64,000 nt of DNA from CAVRQM01 sp963838805 (GCA_963838805.1 CAWISK010000008.1:62001-126000), one strand, 5' to 3'; counted from the stretch's first letter, positions 8,996-19,613 are shown. The notes: a model not told the origin generated them from the sequence alone. Translations and numbers: made by a program.

Positions 8996-10195
8996 ATGCT
9001 TTCCTTGCTCGCCGCCGTGCTCGCTGTCGTCCTGCTCTGCGCCGTGTTGCAGGACGCGTTCGAGGTGATGCTGCTGCCGCGGCGCGTCCATCGGCGGACC
9101 CGGCTGACACGTTTTTCTTCGGGACGACCTGGACCGCGTGGTCGCGCTTGGCGCGACATCTGCCGCAAGGCCCCCGGCGCGAACGCTTCCTCAGCGTATT
9201 CGGGCCGCTGTCCATGGTGGTCCTGTTCGCCCTCTGGGCGGCCACCCTCATCACGGGATTCGGGCTGCTGGAGTGGGCCCTGCAAGGGGACCCGCTGAAA
9301 GCGGCCTCCCCGCTGTCGGAACAGGTCTACATGAGCGGGGTGACCTTTTTCACGCTTGGCTATGGCGACGTGGTTCCGCATTCCGGCCCCGACCGTGCCG
9401 TTGCTGTCATCGAGGCAGGCACCGGCATCGGCTTCATCGCCGTCGTGATCGGCTATCTGCCCGTGCTGTACCAGTTGTTCGCCCGGCGCGAGGCGCACGT
9501 CATCCAGCTCGACGCCCGGGCCGGCTCACCGCCGACCGCGACCACGATGCTGATCCGACACGCCGAAGGCCGGCGGCCTGGACTTGCTGAATGAGCTGCT
9601 GCGCGAATGGGAAATATGGGGCTCGGGCCTGCTCGAAAGCCACCTGTCCTACCCGATGCTCGTCTACTATCGCTCGCAACACGACAACCAATCCTGGCTT
9701 GCCGCCCTGACAGCGATCATGGACACCTGCGCATTGATTCTGGTGGGCGTCGATGACCTGCAACCGCTCCAGGCGCGCATGACGTTCACCATGGCTCGCC
9801 AGGTCGTCGTCGAGATGGCCCGGTCCTTCCGGGTGAGCCCCTCGCGCTACGACGGTGGCGATCGCCTGCCGCACCAGGACTATCTCCGGATGGAGGCAAT
9901 TTTTGCCGAAGCTGGGCTGAAGTGGAATGCGGGACCAAATACCGAGGAGACACTGAACGCCCTGCGAGCCACCTACGAGCCGTTGCTCGATGGGCTCGCG
10001 TCCGCGCTGCTGCTGCCCTTGCCGGGCTGGATCGCGGCGGAGGATGCTGCCGATCATTGGCAGGGAGGGCATCGCGGCCTGATCGCCAGCCGTCTGATCG
10101 AGCAACTTTCGGATCGGGCTACCGGCGACACCGGGTCGGAACCGAAGCCGGGAAGACTTTCCCAGCGACTGCGCGTCCGCTTGAACCGCGATTGA
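8996..10195 (+). CDS. Two-TM potassium channel-like protein with long cytoplasmic domain (frameshifted)
   Basis: An N-terminal membrane segment (MLSLLAAVLAVVLLCAVLQD) is followed, after a lost base in the TTTTT run at 9112-9116, by another segment (LSMVVLFALWAATLITGFGLL). The pore loop SGVTFFTLGYGDVVPHSG carries a TLGYGD selectivity filter, and the inner helix AGTGIGFIAVVIGYLPVLYQLF follows. This is the Ion_trans_2 architecture. An extra C near 9568 then separates the membrane part from a 200-residue cytoplasmic domain (LLNELLREWEIWGSGLLESH onward), read in a third frame to TGA 10193-10195. The two indels cancel, so start and stop are in the same frame overall. The cytoplasmic domain is not a recognisable RCK/TrkA domain. 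Ion selectivity is inferred from the filter alone. Confidence 0.72.
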
Positions 10196-10357
10196 CATAC
10201 CTCGCTGCGGGGCGTCTTTGGGCGGCTTTCGCAGGACGGGCCACGGATCATTTCTTCAGTGAGCAAGGTGGCGGGCGTGCTCGCGGTTGGCTAGTAGCGC
10301 CACGTCGCACTGGAGGACTTGCGTCGATCGATTCAACGAGCTGCTCGGGGAGAAGCC

Positions 10358-10717
10358 GTGTCAGTCACGTTCGACCGCAAGGCGGAGTGGGATAGCCGCT
10401 CTGGCAGCTATCTCATGTGGGCCCAGAGCGGGAGCGAGCCCGTTCTCTGCCTGATTCCCAAAGCGACGTTCGAGGCCTCGTTCGACAGGCCTCAACCGAC
10501 GCTGGCCGACATCAAGGCCCTCTTCTCGCAGCATCGCCCCGACTTCGAGGCGGCGTTCCGGCGCATGATCGAGGCTCACAACACCGTTCTGTGGCCAGAC
10601 CCTCTGGCGGAGAACTCGACCTGCCAAACGGTCTTGACTGCAGCCGATTTCGCCGGTTTCGTCCACGATCGCAAAGTGTTCGGCTCTTTCACGAAGAGGC
10701 CCAAGGACGCCAGGTAG
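10358..10717 (+). CDS. Hypothetical protein, 119 aa (possibly DUF1488-like)
   Basis: The GTG at 10358 has GGGGAG five bases upstream; a TTG at 10319 would add 13 residues but has a poorly spaced site. The protein opens SVTFDRKAEWDSRSGSYLMW, then CLIPKATFEASFD and a helix ADIKALFSQHRPDFEAAFRRMIE. A short beta-rich start followed by a helix pairing a catalytic-looking 'L-x-x-F-x-x-x-R' pattern resembles DUF1488 proteins, but the match is weak and I would not rely on it. There is no signal peptide. It converges on the autotransporter gene, whose stop lies 28 bp away. Confidence 0.5.
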   Translation: MSVTFDRKAEWDSRSGSYLMWAQSGSEPVLCLIPKATFEASFDRPQPTLADIKALFSQHRPDFEAAFRRMIEAHNTVLWPDPLAENSTCQTVLTAADFAGFVHDRKVFGSFTKRPKDAR

Positions 10718-10745
10718 AGCAGCGGAATTGTGGCCCGGGCTTCGT

Positions 10746-13700
10746 CTATTGCAGAATGATCTCGACCCTCCGGTTCTGCGGCTCGCGCACGCCTGCGGCT
10801 GTGGGCACCAGCGGATGGCTCTCGCCGAAGCCGCGCAAGGTGATGTCGCTGCGGGGCACGCCGTCGCGAACCAGCTCGGCGGCGACCGCCTCGGCACGGC
10901 GCACCGATAGGCGCTGGTTGTAGGCGGGTGAGCCCGAGCGGTCAGTGTAGCCGTTGACGGCGATCCGCGTCACCCGCACGCGGCTCGCGTTGGCCGCGGC
11001 CTCGGCGACGATCTGTCGCGCGCGGCTGGTGAGGTCGGCGCGATCCCAGTCGAAGAAGACCAGATAGGTGCGCGCCGGTGCGGCGATCGGTGCCGCGGCG
11101 ACGGCGGGTGCCGACGCCGCGACGGGGGGCGCGAAGCCGAACGTGTAGCGCAGGCCGCCATTATACGCCCAGCCGCGGAATCCGCCGTCACCCACTTCGT
11201 GCTGCCACGCGACGTCGCCATAGATCGACAGGCTGCGGGTCAGGGCGCCGGTGATGCCGGCGCCGATTTGCAGGGCGGTGCCGAAATGCCCCGTGTCGAA
11301 CGAGACGCCGCTCAGATGCACGCTGTTGCCGCCGCCCAGACCCTGCAGCACGTTCGCCTTCAGGTAGGGGGTCAGCAGGACGCCGTCGGCCACGAACTGC
11401 TTGGTCAGGCGCGCGCCGGCACGGAACACGCCCTGATCGGGACTGCCGAGATCGACCGCGATGCCGTCCACATCCGTGCGCCGGCTGAAGTCGAGATGCT
11501 GATAGACGATCTGCGCCTGCGGCTCGACCGCGAAGCCGTGGCCGAGTGCCACCGGGTAGCCGGCCTCCAGCGAGCCGGCGAGCGACGTGCCGTTCAGCCC
11601 GGTCGGTCCGGCCGCGCTGCGGCGTCGTGATCTGCCCGTCGAACAGCCCGCCCGAGACGATCGCATCGACATACCAGCCGGCGGTTGACTGCCAGGTGAC
11701 GATGCCGGCGAGGGTCTGCGTGTTGAACAGGCCCTTGCTGGACCCGTCCACGCTGCTCGGCTCGAACCACAGCCGGCCCAGCGTTCCGGCGAGGCCCAGA
11801 CGCAGCGTGCCGGCTTATCGTTGTCCAGCGCGAAACCGTTCGCCCCGAACTGCACCGCGCCATAATCGGTCGTTGGCGTTGAAGCCGTCCTGCGTGAAGC
11901 TGCGGTCGGTCGCGTAGTCGAGGTTGCTGCCATAGGCGCGCACGAACACCTCGCCGCGCCGCGGCTCCGGTTGCAACTGGTCGTCACGGATCTCGCCCAG
12001 GCGGCGATGCAGCGAATCGAGATCCTGGAAGCCCGCGCTGAACAATGCCGTGGGCACGGTGATATAGGCCGGGGCCTGCGGCGCCAGTTCGAGCCGGACA
12101 TCCGGCGGCACCGTCGGCAGCGGCGGCTGTGGCGGGACGGGACCGGGCGGGGTCGGGCCGGGCGGACGTGGGTGGCACGGGCTCGGGCGGCACGCGGCCC
12201 CGGGCGGTGATACATAGGCGTTCTGTAGCCGATAGTCCCAGTGACCGGCGGGATTGCCGACCAGATCCTGCGGCGCGTAGGCGGGGCCGTTGGGCGAGCC
12301 TGGCCCGTAGGCGTTCAGGTGATACTGGTACGGCGTGCCGCCGGTGATATAGCCGCCGGGCAGGGTGAAGGCGCTGGCCGAGGACGCTCCCGCCACCTGG
12401 ATGATCGAGATGCCGTCGGCCGCGTCCGGAAAGCCCGTGCTGGTGAAGGCGCCGCTGCCGGCCGGCTTCACCAGCACGGAGGTGGTGCCGGGGTCCGATC
12501 CGGCGATCAGCAGCCGATCGGTGAACTGGTTGGACAGCGGGCCGCCGGCGTTGAGCACCGTGGCGATCGCCAGCGTGGCGTTCGGCCCCGTCGCGGCATA
12601 GTTGCCGGTGATCGACAGCACGTTGCCGGGCGCGCCGCTGGCCGTGAGGTCCAGCAGGCCGGCGTTCTGCACATCGCCGTTGATGGTGAACGTGCCGACC
12701 GGCCCGCCCGCGAACAGCGGCAGCGCGTTGGCCACCGCGATCGTGCCCTGGTTGACAACGGCCCCGGTCACGCTGCCATAGCCCGCGAGCGTGGCCCCGG
12801 CCGCGACCGCGATCGGGCCGCCGCCGGACAGCGCGGCGCTGCCGTGGCTCGCATCGCCCACCGCCAGCGTGCCGGCCGAGACGGTGGTGCCGCCGGTATA
12901 GGTGCTGTCGGCGGTCAGGATGGTGGTCCCCGTGCCCGCCTGCGCGACCCTGCCGATACCGGAGATCACGCCGGGGAAGGTCAGGACGTCGCCGCGGTCG
13001 AAGGCGAGCGCGCCGTTGTCGGTCACGTCGCCCACGATGCTGCCGGAGGTGCCCCCGTTGCCGAGCTGCAAGGTGCCGGCGGAGATGGTCGTGCCGCCGG
13101 CATAGCTGCTGGCGGCGGTCAGGATCGTGGTGCCGCTGCCGATCTGCGTCACGCTGCCGGTGCCGGAGATCGCGCCGGGAAGATCACGACGTCGCTGCGG
13201 TCGAAAGCCAGCGCGCTGTCGTCGGTGACGTTGCCGACGATGCTGCCCGAGGCACCGCCGGCGCCGAGCTGCAGCGTGCCGGCGGCGATCGTGGTCCCGC
13301 CGGTGTAGGTGTTGTCGCCGGTCAGGATCTCGGTCCCGGTGCCGATCTGGGCGACGGCGCCGGTGCCCGGAGACCGCGCCCGGAAGGCTGGCGATGTCGC
13401 TGCGGTCGAAGACGAGCGTGCCGTCGTTGACGACGTTGCCGACGATCCTGCCGGAGGTGCCGCCATTGCCGAGTTGCAGGATGCCGGCACTGATCGTGGT
13501 CCCGCCGGTGTAGCTGTTATTGGCGGTCAGGATGGTCGTCCCGGTGCCGATCTGGGCGACCGCGCCGCTGCCGGAGATCACGACCGGAACCGTCGCCACG
13601 TCGCTGCGGTCGAAGGCGAGCGTGGCGTTATCGACGATATCGCTGGTAACGCTGCCGGACGTGCCGCCATCGCCCAGTTGCAGCGTGCCGGCGGCGATCG

Positions 13701-16087
13701 TCGTGCCGTTGGTGTAGGTGTTGCTGGCCGTGAGGATGGTCGTGCCGGTCCCGATCTGGACAACGCTGCCGCCGGCGCCCGAGATCACTCCCGGAAAGGT
13801 CACGATGTCGGAGCGGTCGAATATAAGCGTGCCGCTGGTGGCGGAGACGTTGCCGACGATGCTGCCGGTCGTGCCGCCGTCGCCCAATTGCAGGGAACCG
13901 GCGCCGATCCTGGTCCCGCCGGTGTAGGTGTTGTGCGCCGGTCAGGATTGTGGTCCCGCTCCCGTAATTGGCGAGAAGGCCGGTGCCGGAGACCACGCCG
14001 GGGAAGGTCACGATGTCGGCGCGATTGAAGGAGAGCGTTGCGTTGTCCAGCACGTTGCCGACGATGCTGCCGGAGGTGGCGCCGTCGCCGATCTGCAACG
14101 TGCCGGCGGTGATCGTGGTGCCGCCCGTGTAGGTATTGGTCGCGCTCAGGATCTCGGTGCCGGTGCCGATCTGGGCGACCGAGCCGGTGCCGGAGATCTG
14201 GCCGGGGTTGCTGGCGATGTCGGCGCGGTCGAACACCAGCGCGCTGTTGTTCAGGATGGGGCCGATGACCCGGCCAACCGTGCCGCCGCCGTTGCCGAGC
14301 TGCAGGGTGCCGGCGCTGATGACGGTCGGGCCGGTGAAGGCCTCGTTGGCGGTCAGGATCGTCGTGCCCGTCCCGACCTGTGCGAGTCCGCCAATGCCGG
14401 AGATCAGGCCGGGGAAGATGACGCTATCGGTCCGGTTGAAAGCGAGCGTGCCGTTATCGGCCACGTCGCCCACGATGCTGCCCGAGGTGCCGCCCGCGCC
14501 GAGCTGCAAGGTGCCGCCGGAAATCGTGGTGCCCCCGGCATAGATGTTGGCCCCGGCCAGGGCCAGCGTGCCCGCGCCCGCCTTGGTGAGGCCCCCGGCG
14601 CCGGTGATACCCTGGCCGATGGTGGTGATCTGGCCGTTGGTGTCGATCGTGCCTCCGCCGACAAGGCCGTTATTCGCGGCGTTCAGCGTGATCGCCCGCG
14701 TGGCGGAGAGGTCGAAGCTGCTGTCGAAGCGTAGCGTGCCGCCGTTGAAGGTGAGCGGCCCGGAGGCGGCGCCTAGCGCGGTATCTGCGCTGACGCCGAT
14801 CGCCCCTTCGTCGAGGTTCGTGCCGCCGGCATAGGTATTGACCCCCGTCAGGGCGAGCGTGCCGACGCCGATCTTGGTCACGACCCCGGTGCCCTGGATC
14901 ACCCCCGCATAGGTTCCGTCCGCCGGCTGGATGCCGTCCGGCGACACCTGGTTGATGAGCACGATGCCGTGGTCGGTGATGAGCGGCGGCAGGCTCTGCG
15001 CGCGTGCTTCCAGGGTCGCGGTGGGCTCGGGGCCGGGGGTGGCGAGGTTGGGACCGGGATTGACGACGATGCTGCCGTCGAAGCTGCTGTTGTTGCCGGT
15101 CAGCGCCAGCGTGCCGCCGATCACCTGGACCGCGAGCGGAATGGCGCCTCCCGCCGAGTTGGCGCCGATCGATCCGGTCAGGGTCCAGGTGCCGCTGCCA
15201 GTTTTGTTCAGCAACTGGAAGTTCTTGACCACTCCGGCGAACGTGTCCGACGAGGTGCCGGAAGCGTTCAGGGTCAGCGTGTTGAAGCCGCCTCCGCCAT
15301 CGAAATTGCCGGTGATCTGCGAATGGGGATCGAGCGTGACGTTGTCGTTGCCCCCCTGGAAATCGAGATTGCCCCTGACGATCGCGCCGGTCTCGTTGAT
15401 GAAGTCGATGCCGACACTGCCGCCGCTGCCGATGGCCTCGCCCGTCAGATTGGGATTGGACCCGTTTCCAGGAGCTAGATCGTGCCGAAATTGTCCACGA
15501 CGTTGCGCGGGCTGGACGCGTTGGTGTCGACGTTCTGAAAATACAGGGCCGAGCTGGGGCCACCCTGGATCAGGCCGTAATTGATGATGTGGTTGCCCGG
15601 ACCGTACGGGTTGATCGCCTCGGACTGCTGCTGGGTGCCGGTGGCGATCACCGAGGCGTTGGCGTTGATGGTGATGGTGCTGTTCGAGCCGACGTCGATG
15701 GTGTTGTCGCCGTCGCCGTACTGGCCGCCGGTCGAGCCGCTGTTGGTGGTGGTCTGCACCACCACCGCCGGGTTGCCGGTGCCGGTGCCGAGCGTGATCG
15801 AGGCGTTGTTGCCCAGACTGATTGAATTACTGTTCGTGACGAGAATGCTGGCACCGTTATTGACCGTTACGGTAACGTTGTCCGCGCCAGGCCCCTGGCC
15901 CACGCGGCTGGTCTGCGTGCCGCTGCATGTCACGACGCTGCCCGAAGCCAGGATGCCCGAGGCGCTGCATTGGGCGGCGGCGGGTGCAGGCAGGGCGACA
16001 ATGGCGGCGAGCGCGGCGCCGAGAAGGCCCGAGGCCATGCGGGGGAAAGAGGGCTGCCACCGTCGGCGCGCTGATTGCCTCGACCAT
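10746..16087 (-). pseudogene. Giant autotransporter with PATR repeats and C-terminal OmpA-like domain (multiple frameshifts)
   Basis: Reading across frames gives about 1,780 codons. It starts with a Sec signal ending ALPAPAAAQC and an N-terminal asparagine-rich passenger region (DNVTVTVNNGASILVTNSNS). About eight 68-residue passenger-associated repeats follow (GTLQLGDGGTSGSIVG type), then the AIDA-like tail (FTLPGGYITGG, QDLVGNPAGHWDYRL), a Pro-rich linker and an autotransporter beta-barrel (about 11,950-11,110). Last is an OmpA-like peptidoglycan-binding domain (VFFDWDRADLTSRARQIVAEA, VNGYTDRSGSPAYNQRLS, RVEIIL). ATG 16087 was chosen for its GGAGG site. Indels are inferred near 16043 (GGGGG run), 15475, 13935, 13370, 13165, 11868, 11816 and 11625. 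Every segment retains family sequence, so either this is a very recent pseudogene or the assembly has indel errors. If intact, it would be a surface-exposed adhesin anchored to the cell wall. Confidence 0.75.
12870..14560 (-). repeat. About eight tandem ~204-bp (68-codon) passenger repeats
   Basis: The motif reading on the plus strand as GTGCCGGCGGCGATCGTGGT and close variants recurs near 12872, 13074, 13276, 13481, 13685, 13896, 14099, 14306 and 14512, a spacing of 202-211 bp. In protein the unit is G-T-L-Q-L-G-x-G-G-T-S-G-S-I-V-G, then D-N-x-x-L-A-F-D-R, F-P-G-V-I-S-G-x-G, Q-I-G-T-G-T-T-I-L-T and a Y-T-G-G-T-T turn, i.e. passenger-associated-transport-repeat beta-helix coils. The uneven spacings mostly reflect the frameshifts inside the repeats. 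Such arrays can expand or contract by recombination. Confidence 0.85.
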
Positions 16088-16258
16088 GTTGAACCTCCGC
16101 GGCGCTCTTCCCACAAGGCGCGAATAATGGCGAGCCCATTGTCGGCGGCGACAGGAAATTACTGTGTCGGATCATTCAAGCCGACGACGGCGCAGCGGAA
16201 TGTTACATCTTGGCCACAGTGTCGGCGGCAGATCAGACGCCGGCGAGACTTGCGGATT

Positions 16259-16852
16259 TTATGCCAGACCAGCCAAGATGATTCCGGCGAGCACGACTGC
16301 GATGACTGCCAGATCGAAATTATGCATGACCGCGCGCAGCCGCGGATCGGTGGCCCAGCGTCGGCCGAGCTGGTCGCCGATATAGGCCAGGGCGTAGCAC
16401 CAGACGAACGAGCCGACGAAGGTGTAGATCTGGAACGGGAGCTGCCGCATCCGTCCCATGCCGGCGGGCAAGGCGATGAAGGTGCGCACCACCGGCAGCA
16501 GTCGCGCGATCAGCACCGCGAGCGAGCCGAAGCGGTGAAAGAACCGCTCGGCGCGATCCAGATCGTCGCGATCCAGCAACACAAACCGGCCCCAGCGCTC
16601 GACGAAGCGCCGGCCGCCCCAGAAACCGACCGCATAGGCGACGGTCGAGCCGATATTGCAGCCGATCGCCCCGGCCAGCGCCACCGCCCACAGGCTGAAC
16701 CGGCCCGAGGCGACCAGGGAGCCCGCGAACGGCATGATGACTTCCGACGGCAGCGGGATGCAGGCGGACTCGATCGCCATCAGCGCCGCGACCCCGCCAT
16801 AGCCGGCGGCCGAGATCGCGGCCGTGATCCATGCCGCCAGGGTCGTGATCAA
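16259..16852 (-). CDS. DedA family inner-membrane protein
   Basis: The 197-residue protein has the DedA/SNARE-associated (VTT) pattern. A re-entrant N-terminal segment with SACIPLPSEVIMPFAG is followed by GAIGCNIGSTVAYAVGFWGGR, the long amphipathic stretch with FHRFGSLAVLIARLLPVVRTFIALPAGMG (the conserved acidic/arginine transport motif region), and two C-terminal membrane helices. DedA proteins move lipid carriers such as undecaprenyl phosphate or phosphatidylethanolamine across the inner membrane using ion gradients; which lipid is not evident. The ATG at 16852 is adjacent to and divergent from the phosphoesterase gene. The 170-bp stretch 16088-16258 between this stop and the autotransporter start would hold the autotransporter promoter. 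Confidence 0.9.
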   Translation of the reverse strand: MITTLAAWITAAISAAGYGGVAALMAIESACIPLPSEVIMPFAGSLVASGRFSLWAVALAGAIGCNIGSTVAYAVGFWGGRRFVERWGRFVLLDRDDLDRAERFFHRFGSLAVLIARLLPVVRTFIALPAGMGRMRQLPFQIYTFVGSFVWCYALAYIGDQLGRRWATDPRLRAVMHNFDLAVIAVVLAGIILAGLA

Positions 16853-16943
16853 GTCAGGGCACCTCCGTCATGCCGCGTCCTTGTGGCATCGTCGCGCCGA
16901 AGCATCTAGCCTTGACGCGACCGCCACCGTTCCAGGACCGCCC

Positions 16944-18350
16944 ATGCCACCGTCCGCCTCGCCGATCGAGCACGTCGTCGTGCTGATGATGGAGAACGCC
17001 GCCTTCGACCGGATGCTCGGCTGCATGACCGAGGTGCATCCGGGCCTGGAGGGGGTCGATCCTGCCCACCCGCACACCAACCCGGACCCCGATGACGGGG
17101 CGGTAGAACAGGCACCCACCACCTCGCGCAACATTGACCGAGACCCCAAGCACTACCTGCCGAACGGGCTGGCGCAACTCGCCGCCGGGTCCAATCAGGG
17201 CTTCGTGTCGGATTTCGCGAACACGCACCCGAACAGCACTGCTGCCGAGCGGCGCGAGATCATGGGCTACTACCCACGCGGCTTTCTGCCGGCGCTGCAC
17301 ACGCTGGCCGAGCATTTCGTGGTCTGCGACCATTGGTTCTCGTCGCTGCCGGGGCCGACCTGGATCAACCGGCTGTTCGCCCATTCCGGCACCTCGCTCG
17401 GCAAGATCAGCGAGCCAGGCAGCCTGTTCAGCCGGGGGCTGCACCTGTACGACGAGCGGACGCTGTACGACGAGCTGCACGACGCGAAGGTACCCTGGCG
17501 CATCTATTTCGGCGACGTGCCGCAATCGCTGGTGATGACCCACCAGTTCCTGCATCTGGGCAGCTACCGGCGCTACGCGCATTGGCACGACGATGTCGCC
17601 AAGGGCGACCTGCCGGCCTACACCTTCATCGAGCCGACCTATTTCGGACCGCACCAGAACGACCAGCATCCGCCGCATGACGTGATGCGCGGCGATGCGC
17701 TGATCGCCGACGTGTACAACACGCTGCGCGCCAACCCGAAGCTGTTCGCGCGCACCCTGCTGATCGTGATGTACGACGAGCACGGCGGGTTCTTCGACCA
17801 TGTGGTGCCGCCGCATACCGTGGCACCGGACGGGCACACCGAGCACTACTCGTTCGACCGGCTCGGCTTCCGGGTGCCGGCGGTGCTCGTTTCGCCGCTG
17901 CTCGATCCGGGCGTCGTCTCGACGGTGTTCGACCACACCAGCCTGCTGCGCATGGCGAGCAATCTGTGGAAGGGCGTGCAGCCGCTGGGCCGGCGCGCGC
18001 AGCAGGCGAACGACCCGCTGGCCTCGCTCACCTGGCGCTCAGCGCCGCGCACCGACATGCCCGAGGCGCCCGTGGCCCCCGACATCCAGGACGCGCGCCG
18101 GACCGACAAGCTGGAGGGATTCAAGGAATCGCTGTTCGGCATGAGCCGCCACCTGGAAAGCATGATCGAGCATCCGGGCCGGCGCGGCGGGTTGATGGCC
18201 CGCGCGCACGAGGCGCTGGACGATGGCTGGAGCCAGGCCAGGCTCGCCACCGACCGGCTCGATGCGCTGTTCGAGGAGCGCGGCGCCGGCGGCCTTCTGC
18301 ATCGGGTGGGCCATGCGCTGCACGAGGCGGGGCGACGCGTCGGGCTGTAG
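16944..18350 (+). CDS. Phosphoesterase (phospholipase C / acid phosphatase, PF04185) without signal peptide
   Basis: Alkaline-phosphatase-fold phosphoesterase of the phospholipase C family. The N-terminal VVLMMENAAFDRMLGC carries the catalytic metal-binding Glu-Asn. HWFSSLPGPTWINRLFAHSGT is the family's substrate loop, and IVMYDEHGGFFDHVVPP supplies the metal-binding Asp, His and Asp. The ATG at 16944 starts six residues before the core, leaving no room for a signal peptide, so the enzyme appears cytoplasmic, unlike most secreted relatives. The C-terminal 120 residues form an amphipathic region rich in charged residues (GFKESLFGMSRHLESMIEH onward) of unknown role. It is 468 residues long. A second, secreted member of this family is at 40591-41838. 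Confidence 0.85.
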   Translation: MPPSASPIEHVVVLMMENAAFDRMLGCMTEVHPGLEGVDPAHPHTNPDPDDGAVEQAPTTSRNIDRDPKHYLPNGLAQLAAGSNQGFVSDFANTHPNSTAAERREIMGYYPRGFLPALHTLAEHFVVCDHWFSSLPGPTWINRLFAHSGTSLGKISEPGSLFSRGLHLYDERTLYDELHDAKVPWRIYFGDVPQSLVMTHQFLHLGSYRRYAHWHDDVAKGDLPAYTFIEPTYFGPHQNDQHPPHDVMRGDALIADVYNTLRANPKLFARTLLIVMYDEHGGFFDHVVPPHTVAPDGHTEHYSFDRLGFRVPAVLVSPLLDPGVVSTVFDHTSLLRMASNLWKGVQPLGRRAQQANDPLASLTWRSAPRTDMPEAPVAPDIQDARRTDKLEGFKESLFGMSRHLESMIEHPGRRGGLMARAHEALDDGWSQARLATDRLDALFEERGAGGLLHRVGHALHEAGRRVGL

Positions 18351-18389
18351 GCTCTTTGCGGCACGGCGCGGCTGTGGCGTTATGCCGGC

Positions 18390-19613
18390 ATGGGAGCGGA
18401 CGATACGAATGCGGGCGCACTTGCCGGGGTGAAGGTGATCGACCTGACCCGTGTGCTGGGCGGGCCGTATTGCACGATGATCCTGGCCGATCACGGTGCC
18501 GACGTGATCAAGGTCGAGCCGCCGCAGGGCGACGAGGTTCGCGACTGGGGGCCGCCCTTCGCGTCACACGACGACGGCACGCGCGATGCGAGCTATTTCC
18601 TCGGCGTCAACCGCAACAAGCGGTCGCTGTCGCTGGACATCGGCAAGCCGGCCGGCCGCGAGGTGCTGCTGCGGCTGCTGGATGGTGCCGACGTGCTGGT
18701 GGAGAATTTCAAACCGGGCAGCCTGGAGCGCTGGGGTCTCGGCCACGCCACCGATCTCGCGCCGCGCTTTCCGGCGCTGATCCATTGCCGCGTCTCCGGT
18801 TTCGGGCAGGACGGTCCCTTGGGCGGCCTGCCCGGCTATGATGCGATCATCCAGGCGATGTGCGGGCTGATGAGCGTCAATGGCGAGCCGGAGAGCGGGC
18901 CGCTGCGCATCGCAACGCCGGTCGTCGATCTGGCGACCGGGCTGTATTCGGTCATCGCCATCCTGATGGCGCTGCACGAGCGGCAGCGTTCAGGGCTGGG
19001 CCAGTTCCTCGACATGACGCTGCACGATTGCGGACTGGCGCTGCTGCATCCGCACGGTGCCAACTACCTGCTGAACGGGAAGCGACCGATGCCTCTGGGC
19101 AACGCGCATCCGAACATCTCGCCCTATTCCAAGTTCGCGACCGCGAACGGCGACATCTTCCTGTGCATCGGCAATGACGGCCAGTTCCGCCGCTTCTGCG
19201 AGGCGATCGGCTGCCCTGACCTGGCGCTCGATTCGCGTTTCGCCAGCAACGGTGATCGGGTGACGAATCGGGCGGCATTGACGGCCGCACTGGAGACGGT
19301 GCTGGCGACGCAGGACGGGCCGGTACTGGCCGAGCGCCTGCTGCGCATGGGGCTGCCCGCCGGTGCGGTGCTGCCGATCGACGCCGCACTTACGGCGCCG
19401 CACGCCCTGGCGCGCTGGATGGTGACGGAGCGGGACGGCTATCGCGGCATCGCGACGCCGATCAAGCTGTCGCGCACGCCCGGCGGTATGCGCGCGCCGC
19501 CGCCGCGCTTCGCGCAGCACGCGCACGAGGTGCTGGCCGAGCATGGCTATTCGGCGGCCGAGATTGCCACACTGGAAACGGAGGGCGTGCTGTTCGGCGC
19601 GCGAAGGATATGA
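18390..19613 (+). CDS. CaiB/BaiF family CoA-transferase (class III)
   Basis: The 407-residue protein has the class III CoA-transferase pattern. GVKVIDLTRVLGGPYCTMILAD and VIKVEPPQGDEVR form the N-terminal CoA-binding fold. ADVLVENFKPGSLERWGLG is the family signature, and PGYDAIIQAMCGLMSVNGE contains the conserved Asp that forms the acyl-CoA intermediate. These enzymes transfer CoA between carboxylic acids (carnitine, oxalate/formate, mesaconate and others); the substrate here cannot be deduced. The ATG at 18390 begins nine residues before the fold. Its stop overlaps the start of the small secreted protein (ATGA), and a sugar-acid dehydratase follows, so organic-acid catabolism is plausible but unproven. 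Confidence 0.88.
   Translation: MGADDTNAGALAGVKVIDLTRVLGGPYCTMILADHGADVIKVEPPQGDEVRDWGPPFASHDDGTRDASYFLGVNRNKRSLSLDIGKPAGREVLLRLLDGADVLVENFKPGSLERWGLGHATDLAPRFPALIHCRVSGFGQDGPLGGLPGYDAIIQAMCGLMSVNGEPESGPLRIATPVVDLATGLYSVIAILMALHERQRSGLGQFLDMTLHDCGLALLHPHGANYLLNGKRPMPLGNAHPNISPYSKFATANGDIFLCIGNDGQFRRFCEAIGCPDLALDSRFASNGDRVTNRAALTAALETVLATQDGPVLAERLLRMGLPAGAVLPIDAALTAPHALARWMVTERDGYRGIATPIKLSRTPGGMRAPPPRFAQHAHEVLAEHGYSAAEIATLETEGVLFGARRI

Noticed and set aside
12241..14028. Long plus-strand frames with repeated VPVPIWATAPVPE motifs
   Set aside because: They are the antisense image of the autotransporter repeats and only look repetitive for that reason.
12870..14560. CRISPR array
   Set aside because: Repeat units are 204 bp, coding and contiguous, without unique spacers.
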